Shown here: one piece after another, positions 1-5,631 of the stretch | Numbering within the stretch: position 1 is the stretch's first letter | How the letters are laid out: every line of letters starts with the position of its first letter | Assembly: GCA_934477985.1 (NCBI GenBank) | Contig: CAKSOR010000045.1 | Span: 1-11,381 of the forward strand | DNA length: 11,381 nt | Reading direction: 5' to 3' | DNA from: an uncultured Eubacteriales bacterium | Lineage (GTDB): Bacteria; Bacillota; Clostridia; Oscillospirales; CAG-272 | Translations under genes and position numbers: made by a program | The notes under the pieces: generated by a model | Databases searched by the model: none | What the model was told of the DNA's origin: nothing | The model's input: the letters and a program-made list of their open reading frames with translations, nothing else

Positions 1-13
1 GACTTTAGCGTAT

Positions 14-77
14 CAAATTGGCGACGGAAGTCGGCAATTTGATTGACACAATGGGAGGGTTATCGAACAGCTCTATT
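14..77 (+). repeat. Structured repeat, copy A (hairpin plus 26-base core)
   Basis: A near-perfect hairpin has a 12-base arm at 14-25 (CAAATTGGCGAC), a GGAA loop at 26-29 and a matching arm at 30-41 with one mismatch. It is followed by TTGA and then a 26-base core at 52-77, beginning TGGGAGGG and ending GCTCTATT. The core is identical to 3272-3297, and TTGA lies nine bases before the core in both places. The stem sequences differ between the copies although a hairpin is kept, which suggests a family of structured elements (mobile repeat or RNA motif). The left end may lie outside the window. I do not recognise the family by name. Confidence 0.6.
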
Positions 78-139
78 ATAAACCTTACAGTAGGTCGAAG
101 GTCAAGAGAAATGCCGAATGATTTACGAAATATTAACAA

Positions 140-673
140 TTATTCGTCTGCAGCCTTCCAGCAGTCGACGCACTTTTTTTCTTCGGGGCGGAGCAGTGAG
201 CCGCAATAGGCGCAGATACGGATTCTGCCGACGACCAGCGGATATTTTGTCCCGCGGTGGTATCGGACGCGGTCGCCGACCACGTACCAGCGGTCGTTGT
301 AGAAGGGTTCGGCGCTCTCGATTGACTTCTTTATGATCTTTCCCGAGTCTGTCCCGACCGTCAGTGTCAGGCGGTAAAACCGCTTAATCCGGCGGCGCGT
401 CAGAAATCCGGAGCGGACGACATTGTCGCGTTTTACGTCGGTGACGATACCCTCGGAGGAAGAGTCGGTCAGGTGCTTCCAGATGCGGAAATGGCACAGC
501 GGGTAGACCCAGATAAGACCTCCGCCGAAGATCGCTGAGAACCCGCCGACAGATTGCGCGAAAAAACCGAAGCAGTAATTCAGCCAGAAAAACCAGAAAA
601 GGATTGTCCAGAGCGCGGAAAGCCCGAGCATGACAAGTCTTGAGCGTCTGAAATTTTTTTCGTAACAGTTCAT
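140..673 (-). CDS. Small membrane protein with C-terminal zinc ribbon
   Basis: This is a 177-residue protein of unknown function. Two hydrophobic segments (about residues 13-38 and 42-62) probably form a membrane hairpin. A soluble middle part (about 75-150) contains WYVVGDRVRYHRG, which resembles the small beta-barrel domains of membrane proteins such as NfeD or DUF3592 types; that is a resemblance only. The C-terminus carries C154-x2-C157 and C168-x2-C171, a zinc-ribbon knuckle pair. The ATG start is supported by GAGGAG six bases upstream and by a perfect consensus promoter about 30 bases upstream. It is monocistronic; the next gene on this strand ends in a terminator before it. No terminator is evident after the stop. 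It is a real gene by start signals and composition, but its role is unknown. Confidence 0.8.
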   Translation of the reverse strand: MNCYEKNFRRSRLVMLGLSALWTILFWFFWLNYCFGFFAQSVGGFSAIFGGGLIWVYPLCHFRIWKHLTDSSSEGIVTDVKRDNVVRSGFLTRRRIKRFYRLTLTVGTDSGKIIKKSIESAEPFYNDRWYVVGDRVRYHRGTKYPLVVGRIRICAYCGSLLRPEEKKCVDCWKAADE

Positions 674-703
674 CGTTATCTCCTCACACGTTCATCTGAT
701 TAG

Positions 704-732
704 ATTATAGCATATAATCAGTCGGTTGTCAA
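704..732 (-). promoter_or_regulatory. Consensus sigma-A promoter of the zinc-ribbon gene
   Basis: On the minus strand, TTGACA (732-727), a 17-base spacer and TATAAT (709-704) match the sigma-A consensus exactly. Downstream bases include TAATCAGATGAACG, which is identical to the start region of the promoter at 7183-7211. Transcription should begin near the A of CAGATG, seven bases past the -10. Confidence 0.85.
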
Positions 733-778
733 GGGGAATGGCGAAAAAAGCCGCGGTTTGCGGTCGTGCTGTGGCGCG

Positions 779-824
779 AAAAAAGCACGGACTGCCGCAA
801 TCACGTCAGTCCGTTTGTTTTTTT
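779..824. terminator. Bidirectional rho-independent terminator
   Basis: A perfect 8-bp stem pairs ACGGACTG (787-794) with CAGTCCGT (807-814) around a 12-base loop. It has TTGTTTTTTT after it on the plus strand and GCTTTTTT after it on the minus strand. On the minus strand it lies directly after the stop codon of the 595-residue secreted protein and should end that transcript. Confidence 0.88.
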
Positions 825-2610
825 AGTAGAGCAGCGGAATCGTGTTCGCGCACAGATACACATCGCCTGATTTCACAAAATTCAGCGTGTAGCCGCGGTG
901 GTACTCGTAGTCGGGATAGTAGAACTCTTCGACGGTCAGCTTGTCGCCCGACGCTCTGTATATCACCGACGGAGTGGACGCGTTGCTTCCGCGCGCGGCG
1001 TCGACCGCGTATATCGCGCCGTCTTTTTCAATGAAGTACGGAATGTAGGCCGGATCGTCGGGGCGGTCTTCGGGCAGGAGCGACGCGACCATTTCCTTGG
1101 TGAAGTATTTCCCGAGATAGTTCCTGAAGTCAGCGAGCGTCTTTATTCCGTTCTCCTCAAAGCGTTTGTCGGTGACTTTTCCGTATTGGTATCTGATGCC
1201 GCCTTTTGTCAGCTCAGAAGTACTCTTCCAATCGGTTGTCAGAAACGAAATTTCGAGCAGTCCGGACGCTTCGTATGCCCTGTCGTAGTATGGTATCAGC
1301 TTCTGCGTGTCCTTGCCGATGACCGCTCTGCCCGGAGTGAGCGTCAGATCGTTCCATGAAGTCCCTGCCTTGAGATACGCGGTCGCGGTGAGGATGTTTT
1401 CACTGTCGGTCGTTGTCAGGGTGTAGTTCAGGCATGGGTAATATCCGGCTCTGAGCAGGGGTTCGCAGGTGATATTGCGGTCACCGATCTTATCCGCGAG
1501 AGTTCCGTCATAATCGAAGAGCGCGGTTATATCATCGCCGGAAAATGACGGCTGGCAGGTGATCTCACCGGTCGCGGCATCGATCAGCAGACCGTTTTCG
1601 GCGACTGTCACACCGTTCGCCGACTCATATTTTGCCGCCGGATATACGAGCAGGATGTCGTTTCCCTTCGCGAGCAGCTTTATGTGATCTGTTAATCCTT
1701 CTACCGGGTTAAAGCTGAACGGCGCGTTCTCGTCCGGAGAGTAGGTGTAGGTCGAGCTTCCGTTTGTGAGTGTGTAGCTGCTGCCGCTCACGAAGATCTT
1801 CCAACCGTTTGACTCGGCGTATGGAAGCTCCGCGGGTTCGCTCCAGTTCTCACCATTCGCGGAGGTGAGAACGAGCGCGATTGTATCGCGTCCTGCCGTG
1901 CTGTCGCGGTAGCCGGTCAGGGTGAGCTTTATAACGCCGCCATTGAGGGCGAACGAGTCCGGCGTGAGCATCCAGCCGTCGGCGGTGTATTCCTCACAGA
2001 GCTCGCTCACGGCGGTGAGCTTCTCCCAGGTCTTTCCGCCGTTTCCGGTCTTCATTATCGCCGGGAGAAAGTCCTCGGACTCGGCGCGGAAGCCGATGAA
2101 ACCGGTGTTCTCGTCGGTGAATATGAAGGCCGTTGCGTTGCGCGAGTACACCTTGTCGAGGTTGGTGTCGACCGTCTTCCAATTGATACCGTCGGGAGTC
2201 TTGTAGAGCAGATGATACTCATTCCCGGCGGCGTGATCGACCGCCTCGAGACGGTAACCCCTGCCGGGCTCGTAAAAGGAGGTAAATCCGTACCTGAAGC
2301 CTTTTACGGTCGCGGAGTCGCCGCTGATGTCGTCCTTTATGACGACGCGGTAGTTGTCGGCGTCCCACTCGATGTCGACGCCGAGTATGTCGCAGATCGC
2401 GCGCACAGGAAGATAGGTCGAGTCGTTGTAGGTGAGCGGGTAGACAGACTTGCCGTTTGCGTCGGTCATGGACTGGCTCTCGCCGTTGTACTCGACTATG
2501 AGACGGCGGTTCAGAAGAGCCTGAACGGTCTCGTCGGTCAGCGCGAAGACGGTTGTCGCCAGTGTGAGTGTCAGACCAGCTGTGAGAAGGATTATCGGCA
2601 TTTTTTTCAT
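823..2610 (-). CDS. Secreted protein: copper-amine-oxidase N-terminal-like domain, Asp-box repeats, IseA-like tail
   Basis: This is a 595-residue exported protein. Residues 1-23 form a signal peptide (MKKMP, hydrophobic core, VFA). Residues about 35-92 match the copper amine oxidase N-terminal (stalk) domain, with YLPVRAICDILG and then WDADNYRVVI, common in clostridial surface proteins. Three Asp-box-like motifs lie at about 138-145 (TPDGINWK), 188-196 (TGNGGKTWE) and 249-257 (TSANGENWS), pointing to a BNR-type beta-propeller. The C-terminal part (about 490-545), with NYLGKYFTKEMVASLL, then EKDGAIYAVDAARGSN, resembles IseA-type peptidoglycan-hydrolase inhibitor domains; this is from memory and less certain. 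No catalytic residues are evident, so a binding or cell-wall role is more likely than an enzyme. AAGGGG eight bases upstream supports the ATG. Monocistronic, ending at the terminator. Confidence 0.85.
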   Translation of the reverse strand: MKKMPIILLTAGLTLTLATTVFALTDETVQALLNRRLIVEYNGESQSMTDANGKSVYPLTYNDSTYLPVRAICDILGVDIEWDADNYRVVIKDDISGDSATVKGFRYGFTSFYEPGRGYRLEAVDHAAGNEYHLLYKTPDGINWKTVDTNLDKVYSRNATAFIFTDENTGFIGFRAESEDFLPAIMKTGNGGKTWEKLTAVSELCEEYTADGWMLTPDSFALNGGVIKLTLTGYRDSTAGRDTIALVLTSANGENWSEPAELPYAESNGWKIFVSGSSYTLTNGSSTYTYSPDENAPFSFNPVEGLTDHIKLLAKGNDILLVYPAAKYESANGVTVAENGLLIDAATGEITCQPSFSGDDITALFDYDGTLADKIGDRNITCEPLLRAGYYPCLNYTLTTTDSENILTATAYLKAGTSWNDLTLTPGRAVIGKDTQKLIPYYDRAYEASGLLEISFLTTDWKSTSELTKGGIRYQYGKVTDKRFEENGIKTLADFRNYLGKYFTKEMVASLLPEDRPDDPAYIPYFIEKDGAIYAVDAARGSNASTPSVIYRASGDKLTVEEFYYPDYEYHRGYTLNFVKSGDVYLCANTIPLLY

Positions 2611-2730
2611 GGTGCGTACCCCTTTTTTAAATGATTTCGTTTATAAAAGACGATAAAATTCAGAAAAAGTTCCCGCAAATGGCAGAAAGATACTGAAAAT
2701 TCCCGAGTTTACAGAACGGACAAAAAAGAT

Positions 2731-2758
2731 TTGTCAGCAGCTATAGTGCTATGATAAT
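2731..2758 (+). promoter_or_regulatory. Possible promoter of the broken CBM9-like gene
   Basis: TTGTCA (2731-2736) and GATAAT (2753-2758) are 16 bases apart, about 50 bases before the old ATG at 2806. It is a plausible but imperfect sigma-A site. The rest of 2611-2805 is AT-rich, must hold the promoter of the minus-strand secreted protein as well, and shows no convincing -10/-35 pair for it. Confidence 0.45.
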
Positions 2759-2805
2759 TGTGTCATTAAATCATGGCAATTTTTAATCTGAAGGAAAAAA
2801 TCCTG

Positions 2806-3046
2806 ATGCAAAAAACTCGTTTCAGCGTTATTGGTCGCGGCGCTCGCGACCGCCGGAGCGACCGCTGTTTCAGCGGCTGATCCGCTCGGGCATGAAGCCC
2901 CGAAGGCGACCTTCAAGATTGACGGTGTCAAGGACGCCGGATATGGTCAGGCGTACAAGGTCGGGACTTTAAAGGACGACTCGAAGAAAGGCGCTACCGG
3001 ACTCGCGTCATTCGCGTGGGATGACGATTATCTATATCTCTACATA
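2806..3046 (+). pseudogene. Broken gene for secreted CBM9-like sugar-binding protein
   Basis: The ATG at 2806, with GAAGGA upstream at the right spacing, is followed by an extra C and then six A's. Read one base later, codons from 2810 give a clean signal peptide (KKLVSALLVAALATAGA) cleaved after VSA. A domain typical of CBM9/DOMON-like carbohydrate-binding modules follows: KATFKIDGVKDAGYGQAY, then ASFAWDDDYLYLYI. A stop at 2804-2806 rules out an earlier in-frame start, so the gene lost frame at codon 2 by a single-base insertion (or the base is a sequencing error). Homology stops at about 3046, where unrelated hairpin-rich sequence begins, and no 3' part of the gene follows. It is therefore a doubly damaged 5' remnant of about 80 codons. 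The sequence after 3046 that stays open in this frame is not part of the protein. Confidence 0.75.
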
Positions 3047-3360
3047 ATTTCTGCTGAACAAACTGCGTTTCGGTTTATTCATGCGTCGACAGCCGCACAA
3101 TTCCACAAAAACGGCTTTTCCAACCGTTTTCTATGGAAGTTAGTCACTGATGCAATGCATAGTTCAGTCGGTTCGGCGAGCCGTGCCAACAGAAAGTGCA
3201 GGAATCTTGAGCCTATTGGTGAAAAAACCTTGCACTTGAACAGGTTGGCTTTTGCCAACTCGTTGATATATTGGGAGGGTTATCGAACAGCTCTATTGAT
3301 AACGCGGCGGGGAGGGCTCATGAATTTTCTGCTCACCAGCACAAAACGGATACTATGGTC
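3047..3360. repeat. Hairpin-rich non-coding region containing structured repeat, copy B
   Basis: This stretch cuts off the CBM9-like gene and is more AT-rich than the genes. Three hairpins follow one another: AAGTGCA (3194-3200) with TGCACTT (3231-3237), extended by GG/CC with a one-base bulge; GTTGGC (3244-3249) with GCCAAC (3254-3259) around a TTTT loop; and GTTATC (3279-3284) with GATAAC (3298-3303). The third contains the 26-base core at 3272-3297 that recurs exactly at 52-77. Short reading frames here are not believable genes. The ends are uncertain: I see no clear terminal repeats or target duplication. It could be a non-autonomous mobile element, its remnant, or a structured RNA. Confidence 0.55.
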
Positions 3361-3389
3361 TTTACATTCCGCGTAGACTGTGATATAAT
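3361..3389 (+). promoter_or_regulatory. Sigma-A promoter of the AraC-family regulator
   Basis: TTTACA (3361-3366), a 17-base spacer and TATAAT (3384-3389) form a near-consensus promoter about 80 bases before the regulator's start codon. It sits at the right edge of the repeat-like region, so an inserted element may have brought it or moved next to it. Confidence 0.8.
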
Positions 3390-3443
3390 AGACCTGTCCG
3401 GTAATCGTCCCGATATATCGGTTGGACGACACCTGACAGGTCT
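3390..3443 (+). promoter_or_regulatory. Nested inverted repeat at the regulator's transcription start
   Basis: AGACCTGTC (3390-3398) and GACAGGTCT (3435-3443) are perfect 9-base complements. Inside them TCGTCC (3405-3410) pairs with GGACGA (3424-3429), and a 10-base palindrome CGATATATCG lies at 3411-3420. The outer arm starts directly after the -10. It could be an operator for autoregulation or a leader RNA hairpin. No T-run follows it, so it is not a standard terminator. Confidence 0.55.
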
Positions 3444-3471
3444 GTTATCTGTATAAAACGGAGGTGGGGAA

Positions 3472-4266
3472 ATGAGAGAATATTTCGAAAAATACGACTG
3501 GACGGGGCTGACCTTGCTCGAAGCCTACTGCTCCGTGTCGGTCACCGGCATCAGGGTCTCCCGCTTTGCCGAGGATGACAAATATCAGCTCGGCATGAAG
3601 CTCGGCGGAAAGACCGACATTGTTTACGACGGAAAGAGTTACAAGTACTACGGCGGCACGCTGATCTACCTTCCGAAAGCCGTGCGCGGCGACGTCCGCT
3701 ATGACCGCGTCGTCACTGAGGGCGGTCCGGGCGCGTACATCTTCTTCGACTCTATGAAGGAGCTTCCGCCGCATCCGATTCTGATAAAGCTCAGCGACAA
3801 GGAGCGGATCTATTCGCTTTTCGGCAAGCTCGCGAACATCTGGTCGAGCCGCGACGCGAGAGGGTTCGATTCGATGGCGGCGTTCTACAAGCTGCTGGCG
3901 GCGATCAGCGGCGATTCGGTGCTGTCGAACCGCTCAATGAGGGCGACCGAAAAGCTCGCCGACGCTGAAAATTACCTGAGCGAGCATTTCTGCGACAACT
4001 ATGTCGACGTCCGCGTTCTGGCGGAGCTCGCCGGGATGAGCCCGGATTATTTCAGACACCGCTTCGCCGCGGTCTACGGAGTTCCGCCTCTGCAATACAT
4101 CATGCGCATGAAGCTCGACCGCGCGAAGGAGCTGCTCTCCTCCGGGAAGAGCGTCAACGAGACCGCCGCGGCGATCGGATTCACTGATCCGAACTATTTC
4201 ACGCGCTTTTTCAAGGAGCGCACCGGAGTCACACCGACCGAGTTCGTCAGAAGGCGGCTCTGCTGA
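3472..4266 (+). CDS. AraC-family transcriptional regulator
   Basis: This 264-residue protein is a DNA-binding regulator of the AraC/XylS family. The C-terminal hundred residues (about 163-264) carry the two helix-turn-helix motifs: the first around DVRVLAELAGMSPDYFRHRF (179-198), the second around SVNETAAAIGFTDPNYFTRF (227-246), ending in the family signature FKERTGVTPTEFVRR. The N-terminal part (about 15-100) looks like a cupin-type sugar-sensing beta-barrel. The length is normal for the family. The ATG is preceded by a strong GGAGGTGG. It is monocistronic, with its own promoter and inverted repeat. Its gene lies near a stand-alone sugar-binding lipoprotein whose promoter has 21-bp-spaced direct repeats, so that lipoprotein gene and perhaps the hydrolase are likely targets; this is inference. 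It converges on the hydrolase gene with 29 bases between stops and no visible terminator. Confidence 0.92.
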   Translation: MREYFEKYDWTGLTLLEAYCSVSVTGIRVSRFAEDDKYQLGMKLGGKTDIVYDGKSYKYYGGTLIYLPKAVRGDVRYDRVVTEGGPGAYIFFDSMKELPPHPILIKLSDKERIYSLFGKLANIWSSRDARGFDSMAAFYKLLAAISGDSVLSNRSMRATEKLADAENYLSEHFCDNYVDVRVLAELAGMSPDYFRHRFAAVYGVPPLQYIMRMKLDRAKELLSSGKSVNETAAAIGFTDPNYFTRFFKERTGVTPTEFVRRRLC

Positions 4267-4295
4267 CGATCGGGCGGATGATGACAGAACCCGGC

Positions 4296-5342
4296 TCAGG
4301 CGAGGTCGTCGGCGATCGCGTTGTGTATCTCGGCGCGCATTGCCATGACCGATCCGTAGTCCTCGCCGCGGAAATCGAACTTCATCGCGCTGTGGCGGGT
4401 CGCGTTCGTGAGGATTATCACGTGGAGTCTTTCCTCGCGGTTCATGAACATCGAGGTTCCGGTGTGACCGCAGTGACCGAAGCTGCCGGTTTGGAAGAGC
4501 TTTCCGGTCTGATGATAGCGCTCGTCTACATAAAGCCAGCCGAGTCCGCGACCCTCCTCGCAGCTCTTGTCCGGCGTGTAATCGCGCTCGGCGAGGGCGC
4601 AGAGTCCGGGCGTCCAGATCCACCTGTTATCAAGCACCGCGCGGCAGAAGGTGTCTATATCGCGCAGAGTCCAGAAATTCGCGCCGTTTCCGGCGACTCC
4701 CTTCATAACGCGGACGTTTTCGTCGTCGACCATCGTTCCGCCGGACTCGGCGCGTCTGTAGCAGATCGCGGAGTTCGGCTCGCCGACCGGGATATTGAAG
4801 CGGCTGCGGGTGAGTCCGAGCGGCGCTTTTATATAGCGCTCATAGAGCTTGTCGAGCGGCTCGCCGTAGAGTTTTTCGGCGACGAAGCCGAGGAGTATGC
4901 AGGCGTTGCAGGAGTAGACATAGCCTGTCCCTGGTCTGAACGCGAGCGGGTGGGCGATTATCTGCGCGGCGAGAGCGTCGTTTCCCTTTTCCGCTATCTC
5001 AGGTGAGAGCGGAATACGTATGATGCCTGACGTGTGGGTGAGCATCTGACGGATCGTGATATTGCGCTTTTCGTCGCGCTCGGGGTCGTTATCAGGGATA
5101 TTGAAGAATTTTTCGAGCGTGTCGTCGAGGCTGAGCTTGCCGTCCCCGACTGCTTTGAAGATCATCGGCGCGGTGACGAGCACTTTGCCCATGCTGGCTA
5201 TGTCGAAACAGGTGTCAATATCGACGTCGGGAGAGGTTATATAAGCGGTGGAGTCTCCCTTGGAGACCAGGACGGCGTACGAGCTGAACCGCCCGGTCAA
5301 GAGCCCATCCCGCATAAGCTTTTCGGTTTTTTCAAGGATCAT
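4296..5342 (-). CDS. Serine hydrolase of the beta-lactamase/penicillin-binding-protein-like fold
   Basis: This is a 348-residue class C beta-lactamase-related serine hydrolase. The nucleophile motif S-x-x-K is SMGK (residues 50-53), within FDIASMGKVLVT. The second motif reads Y143-S-C within YVYSCNACILLG, where the family usually has Y-S/A-N. The third is H293-T-G within GHCGHTGTS. No signal peptide is present, so it is probably cytosolic; esterase or peptidase activity on small substrates is typical of this group, and resistance to beta-lactams should not be assumed. The start is set by the ribosome binding site: AAGGAGTGATC sits eight bases before the ATG at 5342, whereas the in-frame GTG at 5351 overlaps that site. 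It has its own promoter and is divergent from the sugar-binding lipoprotein gene. Confidence 0.9.
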   Translation of the reverse strand: MILEKTEKLMRDGLLTGRFSSYAVLVSKGDSTAYITSPDVDIDTCFDIASMGKVLVTAPMIFKAVGDGKLSLDDTLEKFFNIPDNDPERDEKRNITIRQMLTHTSGIIRIPLSPEIAEKGNDALAAQIIAHPLAFRPGTGYVYSCNACILLGFVAEKLYGEPLDKLYERYIKAPLGLTRSRFNIPVGEPNSAICYRRAESGGTMVDDENVRVMKGVAGNGANFWTLRDIDTFCRAVLDNRWIWTPGLCALAERDYTPDKSCEEGRGLGWLYVDERYHQTGKLFQTGSFGHCGHTGTSMFMNREERLHVIILTNATRHSAMKFDFRGEDYGSVMAMRAEIHNAIADDLA

Positions 5343-5398
5343 GTCGATCACTCCTTAAATGATATGTCTGACGACTGTTTATGCCGTCATCTGGGATT

Positions 5399-5427
5399 AT
5401 TATAGCATCAAGCGCGCCTGGGGTCAA
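5399..5427 (-). promoter_or_regulatory. Sigma-A promoter of the serine hydrolase
   Basis: On the minus strand TTGACC (5427-5422), 17 bases and TATAAT (5404-5399) form a near-consensus promoter about 57 bases before the start codon. The bases after the -10 contain CAGATGACGG, partly like the shared start region of the two perfect promoters. A small hairpin (TGACG at 5369-5373 with CGTCA at 5385-5389) lies in the leader. Confidence 0.82.
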
Positions 5428-5506
5428 GAGGAGAAATAGGTTTTCAGGACGATACGGACAGCTGGCGGCTGCCTTTTTTGTTAACGCGCCGGCGCGGGGC
5501 TCTCAC

Positions 5507-5538
5507 ATGTCACAATTATCCTGATTTATGTCACGATT
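5507..5538 (+). promoter_or_regulatory. Two direct repeats, 21 bp apart: candidate AraC-type operator
   Basis: ATGTCACAATT (5507-5517) and ATGTCACGATT (5528-5538) match at 10 of 11 positions and start 21 bp apart, two turns of the helix. The second ends four bases before the expected -35 of the lipoprotein promoter. AraC-family activators commonly bind direct half-sites with this spacing next to or over a weak -35. The regulator encoded at 3472-4266 is the obvious candidate, but this is inference. Confidence 0.55.
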
Positions 5539-5542
5539 CGGG

Positions 5543-5571
5543 TATTATATTCCTTTTTTATCTGTTATAAT
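5543..5571 (+). promoter_or_regulatory. Extended -10 promoter of the first sugar-binding lipoprotein
   Basis: TGTTATAAT (5563-5571) is a perfect extended -10 (TGnTATAAT). At 17-base spacing the -35 position (5543-5548) reads TATTAT, which is poor, fitting a promoter that needs an activator. The -10 is followed by TATATCAGAACCG, which shares ATCAGA in the same position as the two perfect promoters. Confidence 0.72.
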
Positions 5572-5631
5572 TATATCAGAACCGACCGGCTTCCCGTGCG
5601 ATGACCGGTCTTTATCAGAGGAGGAATAAAA

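Noticed and set aside
76..107. Minus-strand promoter-like pair TTGACC and TATAAT within copy A
   Set aside because: The spacer is 19 bases and no gene to the left can be seen in the window.
3048..3333. 8-bp direct repeat TTTCTGCT at 3048-3055 and 3326-3333 as a target duplication bounding copy B
   Set aside because: Eight bases is weak support without terminal inverted repeats, and the right end would fall inside sequence that otherwise looks continuous.
3047..3456. Short peptides containing GGLSNSSI-type sequence encoded by the repeat core
   Set aside because: The shared sequence is conserved as DNA with hairpins, flanking frames differ between copies, and no ribosome binding site is in place.
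3934..4623. Minus-strand frame overlapping both the AraC-family regulator and the hydrolase
   Set aside because: Arg-rich low-complexity translation, no start signals, and it conflicts with two well-supported genes.
4278..5006. Open frame of 242 codons on the plus strand opposite the serine hydrolase
   Set aside because: The opposite strand has all catalytic motifs, a promoter and a ribosome binding site; this frame has none.
5343..5351. GTG start three codons before the chosen hydrolase start
   Set aside because: The GTG overlaps the AAGGAG ribosome binding site; the ATG at 5342 has ideal spacing.
5463..5481. Possible terminator (GGaCAGC-loop-GCTGcC and six T's) in the divergent intergenic region
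   Set aside because: Only four consecutive pairs plus a mismatch, and no plus-strand gene lies upstream that would need it.
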